DNA of 64,000 bases, taken from positions 81,094-145,093 of the forward strand of contig JABSQB010000004.1 in NCBI GenBank assembly GCA_013214545.1. The letters run 5' to 3'. The stretch is from Henriciella sp. (GTDB lineage Bacteria > Pseudomonadota > Alphaproteobacteria > Caulobacterales > Hyphomonadaceae). The position numbers were made by a program, and so were the translations under genes. How positions within the stretch are numbered: the first letter of the stretch is position 1; every line of letters starts with the position of its first letter. The notes below the pieces were generated by a model, which saw only the letters and a list, made by a program, of their open reading frames with translations, searched no databases and was not told the origin of the DNA. Positions 61,010-64,000 of this stretch are shown one piece after another.

Positions 61010-61504
61010 TCAGACTTGCGATAAACTGATCGCAGCGAGCAGATAACAGGCTGCTGTTGCAATCGATCCGAACGTACGGATCGTGTTCCAACGTGTCCAA
61101 ATGCGGCCATAGACTTTCCAGTAATCTGCCGCTTCATCACTCGAATGGTCCATTTTATCGAGTTTCTCATTCATCGGCACGTTTCCGGCTGCGGTGACGA
61201 TGAAGACAAATGGAAGATAAATGACCGCTGCAGCGATGATCAGACGCGATGACGGTCCGTCCAGACTGAACCAGGCATAGACCGCGAATGCCAGGCTGAT
61301 CGGTACCAGTGCCATGAAAATAGTAATGAACACAGAGCGAAACACGGTGCGATTGAGTTGCTGCATGGAGTCGATGCCGCCAGCGGGCGCCGCTCTTAAC
61401 AGGCCTTGCATGACAAAATCGGAGAAGGACTGAAACACACCTGCCAAGAGTGCGGTGATCAGGCCCAGGAAGAGGCAGAGATAGGGGAGGATTTCGAAGG
61501 ACAT
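61010..61504 (-). CDS. DUF1772/anthrone-oxygenase-like membrane protein
   Basis: This 164-residue protein has four membrane segments and the DUF1772 signature NVPMNEKLDKMDH followed by YWKVYGRIWTRWNTIRTFGS. Family members include fungal anthrone oxygenases, but bacterial ones have no proven role. The start ATG 61504 has GGAG 8 bp upstream; the longer frame is unneeded. It follows the NmrA-like gene by 83 bp on the same strand. Confidence 0.78.
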   Translation of the reverse strand: MSFEILPYLCLFLGLITALLAGVFQSFSDFVMQGLLRAAPAGGIDSMQQLNRTVFRSVFITIFMALVPISLAFAVYAWFSLDGPSSRLIIAAAVIYLPFVFIVTAAGNVPMNEKLDKMDHSSDEAADYWKVYGRIWTRWNTIRTFGSIATAACYLLAAISLSQV

Positions 61505-61587
61505 GGGATCAGCTCCAGTTTGAAGTCTTGGCGGACCGACCGGAAAAAGGCCGATCCGCAATAGGTCGGTTGAAGGATAAGCGCGTT

Positions 61588-62445
61588 CTATGCCGGAGCA
61601 GTCGCAGCCGCGTTCCAGATGCCGGTTTTTGCGACGTCGCGAGCAAAATCTCGGAAGTCTTTAGGCGGACGTCCGAGGGCACGCTGCACACCATCTGTGA
61701 GATGCGCGTTCCGGCCATCCAGCACCGTTGAGAACAGATAGTCGAGCATCCAGACCACCTCCTTCGGTGCACCAGAGTCCGCGATTTCGGCGACGAAAGC
61801 GTCATGCGGAACGTCGACATAGGAGATGTCCCTCCCGATCGCGTTTGAGAGCTCCGACGCAATCTCATGCATGGTCATCAATCGTGGTCCGGTGACTTCA
61901 TAGACCTGGCCGTCATGATGGTCTTGTGTGAGAGCAGCGACGGCGACATCGGCAATGTCATCAACATCGACAAAGGGCTCGAGCTGGTCGCCCGCTGGGA
62001 GTGTGATTGTCCCGGCGAGCACCATGTCCAGGAAGGCGGCCTCAGAGAAATTCTGATTGAACCAACTGGCTCTGACCACCGACCATTGCAGGCCGCTCTC
62101 CTGCACGATTTTTTCGCAGGCCTGCGCTTCGGGCTCACCGCGGCCGGACAAGATGACCAGTCGCTTTACGCCGGCAGCCTTTGCTTTTCTGACGAAAGCC
62201 TGAATCGCGTCGGTCGCGCCGGGCATGGCGAGGTCGGGGGAGTAGTTGATATAGGCCGCGGTCACGCCCTTGAGGCAGGCATCCCATCCCGCTTCATGGT
62301 CCCAATCAAAAGACGGGACGGCAGATCGAGATCCGATCCGGACATCGTGGCCACCGGCGCTCAGCCTTTCGGCGATGCGGCGACCGGTTTTTCCAGTTCC
62401 ACCAAGGACGAGTGTGAGAGGACGTTTTTTACGTAAGAAGTTCAT
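61588..62445 (-). CDS. NmrA-like NAD(P)-binding protein
   Basis: This 285-residue protein has an N-terminal NAD(P) motif TLVLGGTGKTGRRIAERLSAGG and an atypical-SDR pattern: RLVILSGRGEPEAQACEKIV, VVRASWFNQNFSE and PFVDVDDIADVAVAALTQ. The classical YxxxK active site is absent, as in NmrA-type regulators and NAD(P)H-quinone oxidoreductase-like proteins. An AraC regulator precedes it and a DUF1772 gene follows, forming a small group that looks like a stress- or quinone-response set; that is inference. Confidence 0.82.
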   Translation of the reverse strand: MNFLRKKRPLTLVLGGTGKTGRRIAERLSAGGHDVRIGSRSAVPSFDWDHEAGWDACLKGVTAAYINYSPDLAMPGATDAIQAFVRKAKAAGVKRLVILSGRGEPEAQACEKIVQESGLQWSVVRASWFNQNFSEAAFLDMVLAGTITLPAGDQLEPFVDVDDIADVAVAALTQDHHDGQVYEVTGPRLMTMHEIASELSNAIGRDISYVDVPHDAFVAEIADSGAPKEVVWMLDYLFSTVLDGRNAHLTDGVQRALGRPPKDFRDFARDVAKTGIWNAAATAPA

Positions 62446-62558
62446 GGGTTCGCTCCGTTTCTTGAGTTGGCGAACCAGGATTTACGAGATTGAGCGCGCG
62501 CCTTCTTGCCCGTGAACGCCAGAGTTTTGACCCATCACGACAATAGCCAGGCGTCGCA

Positions 62559-63560
62559 TCAAAGCGGCTTCAATCGATACGAGCGCGGCGTCTGGCCCGA
62601 CCAGCGTTTGAATGCCCGCGTGAATGCGCTTTGCTCTGAGAACCCGGTGAGGAAGGCGACTTCCGCCAGGCTGTAATCGGTCTCCGCCAGAAATTGTTGT
62701 GCCAGCTCGCGACGCGCCAAGTCGACCACGCCTTGGAAAGACTGATCCTTGTCCGCCAGACGGCGCTGCAGCGTTCGGGCGCTCATGCCCAGGGATACGG
62801 CGATGTCCGAGAGTGTCGGCACACCTTCGCTGAGTGTTTGTGAAACGGCGATCCGTACTCTTTGTTCCAGACCAGCATCATTGGCGAGGGCGGCGAGTTC
62901 CTTTTCGAGGTGACTATCAAAGAATTGCGCAATCGTCTCATCGCCCAATTTGTTCGGCGCTGTGAGTGCTTCTTGGCTCACCAGCAAGGCGTTGCGATCT
63001 GAATCAAAGTAGACCGGGCAGCCGAAGTGGCTCGTGAAGACACCCACATCTCCCCTGGCGGGGTGCCTGAAGTGAACTTCGAGCGGAACGAATGGGCGAG
63101 CGCTGACTTCCTTGCAGATGGTCGCAACCGCGGCGAGGCTTGCTTCATTGGAGAGCAACATTCCGGGGCTGCCATCGCCTCGCTTGTCGAGTCCGAAATA
63201 AGCCCCTTTTGGATGCGGCTCCAGCGCATAGGCCTCAGCATTGCCCAGCACACGGCCATATCGTTCGGATCTAACAAATGAGCCGCGTAGATCGGGCGCG
63301 GATTTCCAGGCGAGCCCGAACGCACCATACTCATCACTGCGCATCGAGGCGCCGATCCTGAGGGCCAGCGCTATCCCGCTCGGATCTCGCTCGGCCAAAG
63401 CTGAAAAGAAGCGGTAATACGCATCTGAATCGACCATTTTGGCCGCATCAATGGGATCATCCGGATCCAGACCCAGATTTTCGATGAGGTCCCGCGTCTC
63501 CACACCCTGACTGGCTTGAGCGACGACCTTGTGAACGTATAGCGACGTAATCTGTGCCAC
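62559..63560 (-). CDS. AraC-family transcriptional regulator
   Basis: This protein of about 333 residues has an N-terminal arabinose-binding-like domain of the PF12625 type (DSDAYYRFFSALAERDPSGIAL, APDLRGSFVRSERYGRVLG). The C-terminal AraC helix-turn-helix pair is LSDIAVSLGMSARTLQRRLA and LAEVAFLTGFSEQSAFTRAFKR, ending TPRSYR. The open frame extends to 63641 but crosses the carD terminator, so I place the start at GTG 63560 (VAQITSLYVHK); this is a best guess. It is directly upstream of the NmrA/DUF1772 genes and may control them. Confidence 0.85.
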   Translation of the reverse strand: MAQITSLYVHKVVAQASQGVETRDLIENLGLDPDDPIDAAKMVDSDAYYRFFSALAERDPSGIALALRIGASMRSDEYGAFGLAWKSAPDLRGSFVRSERYGRVLGNAEAYALEPHPKGAYFGLDKRGDGSPGMLLSNEASLAAVATICKEVSARPFVPLEVHFRHPARGDVGVFTSHFGCPVYFDSDRNALLVSQEALTAPNKLGDETIAQFFDSHLEKELAALANDAGLEQRVRIAVSQTLSEGVPTLSDIAVSLGMSARTLQRRLADKDQSFQGVVDLARRELAQQFLAETDYSLAEVAFLTGFSEQSAFTRAFKRWSGQTPRSYRLKPL

Positions 63561-63626
63561 GTCTTGTCGTCTAAGAGGCGGGGCGTTGAAATCAAGTCTG
63601 CCCTTCGCCGTGACACGACCCCAAAC

Positions 63627-63651
63627 AAAAAACCCCGCCAATCAGGCGGGG
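63627..63651 (-). terminator. Rho-independent terminator of carD
   Basis: On the minus strand CCCCGCC-tgatt-GGCGGGG is a perfect 7-bp stem with a 5-nt loop, followed by TTTTTT. It ends the carD transcript. Confidence 0.9.
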
Positions 63652-63690
63652 CTTTTCTTATTCGTCTTCGCCGCTGTCCGGCTGTCCCTT

Positions 63691-64000
63691 TCAGGCAGCT
63701 TTCTTCTTGGCGAGTGACTCTGCCAGACGGTCCATGGCGGTGCTGTGGTCGATGCTCTCGACCGCGGCCAGTTCGCGGGCCATACGGTCCAGCGCGCTCT
63801 CATAGAGCTGGCGCTCAGAGTAAGACTGCTCTGGCTGATCTTCCATGCGGTGAAGGTCGCGGACGACCTCAGCAATGGAGATCAGATCGCCTGAATTGAT
63901 CTTCGCTTCATACTCCTGAGCGCGGCGCGACCACATGGTGCGCTTGATGCGGGCCTTGCCGCCGAGGGTTTTGAGTGCGTCGTCGACCAGCTTCGAGCCA
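63691..64000 (-). CDS. CarD-family RNA-polymerase-binding regulator, 5' end outside window
   Basis: Only the C-terminal 102 residues are in the window. They include KTLGGKARIKRTMWSRRAQ, YEAKINSGDLISIAEVVRD and DQPEQSYSERQLYESAL. These are the conserved C-terminal helices of CarD/CdnL, which bind the promoter at the upstream fork of the bubble and stabilise open complexes at rRNA and other genes. The N-terminal Tudor-like domain that contacts RNA polymerase lies beyond the edge. A strong terminator follows the stop. Confidence 0.92.
   Translation of the reverse strand, partial: GSKLVDDALKTLGGKARIKRTMWSRRAQEYEAKINSGDLISIAEVVRDLHRMEDQPEQSYSERQLYESALDRMARELAAVESIDHSTAMDRLAESLAKKKAA

Noticed and set aside
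63560..63641. Extension of the AraC gene to the TTG at 63641
   Set aside because: It would start inside the carD terminator hairpin and adds 27 residues unlike the family.
1..64000. CRISPR arrays, tRNA/rRNA genes, transposases, phage genes
   Set aside because: I looked in all gaps and found no repeat-spacer pattern, no cloverleaf and no mobile-element protein; short tRNA-like structures could still be missed by eye.

Overview
The window is 64 kb of moderately GC-rich, gene-dense bacterial chromosome. Gene content points to a free-living, probably marine, aerobic alphaproteobacterium near the Caulobacterales/Maricaulales (Hyphomonadaceae-like). Evidence includes a ChpT phosphotransferase beside CheR and CheY-like genes, a CarD regulator, an alphaproteobacterial RpoH beside ClpB, a divergent BolA/J-domain pair, a CYP153-type alkane hydroxylase, two large TonB-dependent receptors and a probable (2S)-methylsuccinyl-CoA dehydrogenase. 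The genus is inference. I see no tRNA, rRNA, CRISPR array, insertion sequence or prophage gene. No stretch longer than about 230 bp lacks a gene.

Layout. 0-9.8 kb: a PQQ-dependent dehydrogenase lipoprotein cut by the left edge, an amino-acid permease with a cytoplasmic regulatory tail, a minus-strand DUF350/protease/pyrF cluster, 3-hydroxybutyrate dehydrogenase, a phytanoyl-CoA-dioxygenase-like protein, a PiT-like transporter and purA. 10-21 kb: an unknown secreted protein, an acyltransferase, J-domain protein/BolA, a UbiH-type hydroxylase, amtB, ftsK, a YdcH-like small protein, a TauD-like oxygenase and rarD. 21-32 kb: a serine hydrolase, GNAT proteins, a CitE-like lyase, CYP153, DUF2244, nth, hisF-hisE, a four-gene putative metal-handling cassette, an NTF2-like protein and accA. 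32-46 kb: a TonB receptor, SelO, a ZnuD-like receptor coupled to a MerC-like protein, the acyl-CoA dehydrogenase, a CpeT-like lipoprotein, a MATE exporter, two unknown exported proteins and a TetR/PhyH operon. 46-64 kb: nadE, an FAD monooxygenase, an amidohydrolase, rlmN, DUF805, cheR/cheY/chpT, an M23 peptidase, clpB, rpoH, a DUF1772/NmrA/AraC group and carD (cut by the right edge).

How the genes work together. Housekeeping and stress functions include RpoH-ClpB, FtsK, RlmN and Nth. They are interleaved with lipid and alkane use (CYP153, acyl-CoA dehydrogenase, CitE-like lyase, AccA, 3-hydroxybutyrate dehydrogenase) and with metal handling. The metal genes fall in two places. One is a cassette at 28.2-30.0 kb: a Met/His/Cys-rich exported protein, a predicted outer-membrane barrel, a periplasmic HMA protein and a MerT-like membrane protein, with no merA or merR nearby. 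The other is a TonB receptor with His/Glu-rich loops translationally coupled to a MerC-like protein and preceded by a Zur-like site.

The most striking non-coding signals are a perfect 22-bp palindrome in front of the TetR/PhyH operon, a pair of TGACG-N4-CGTCA dyads in the CYP153 promoter, and several clear bidirectional terminators between convergent genes. Family assignments come from reading motifs by eye; no database search was run.
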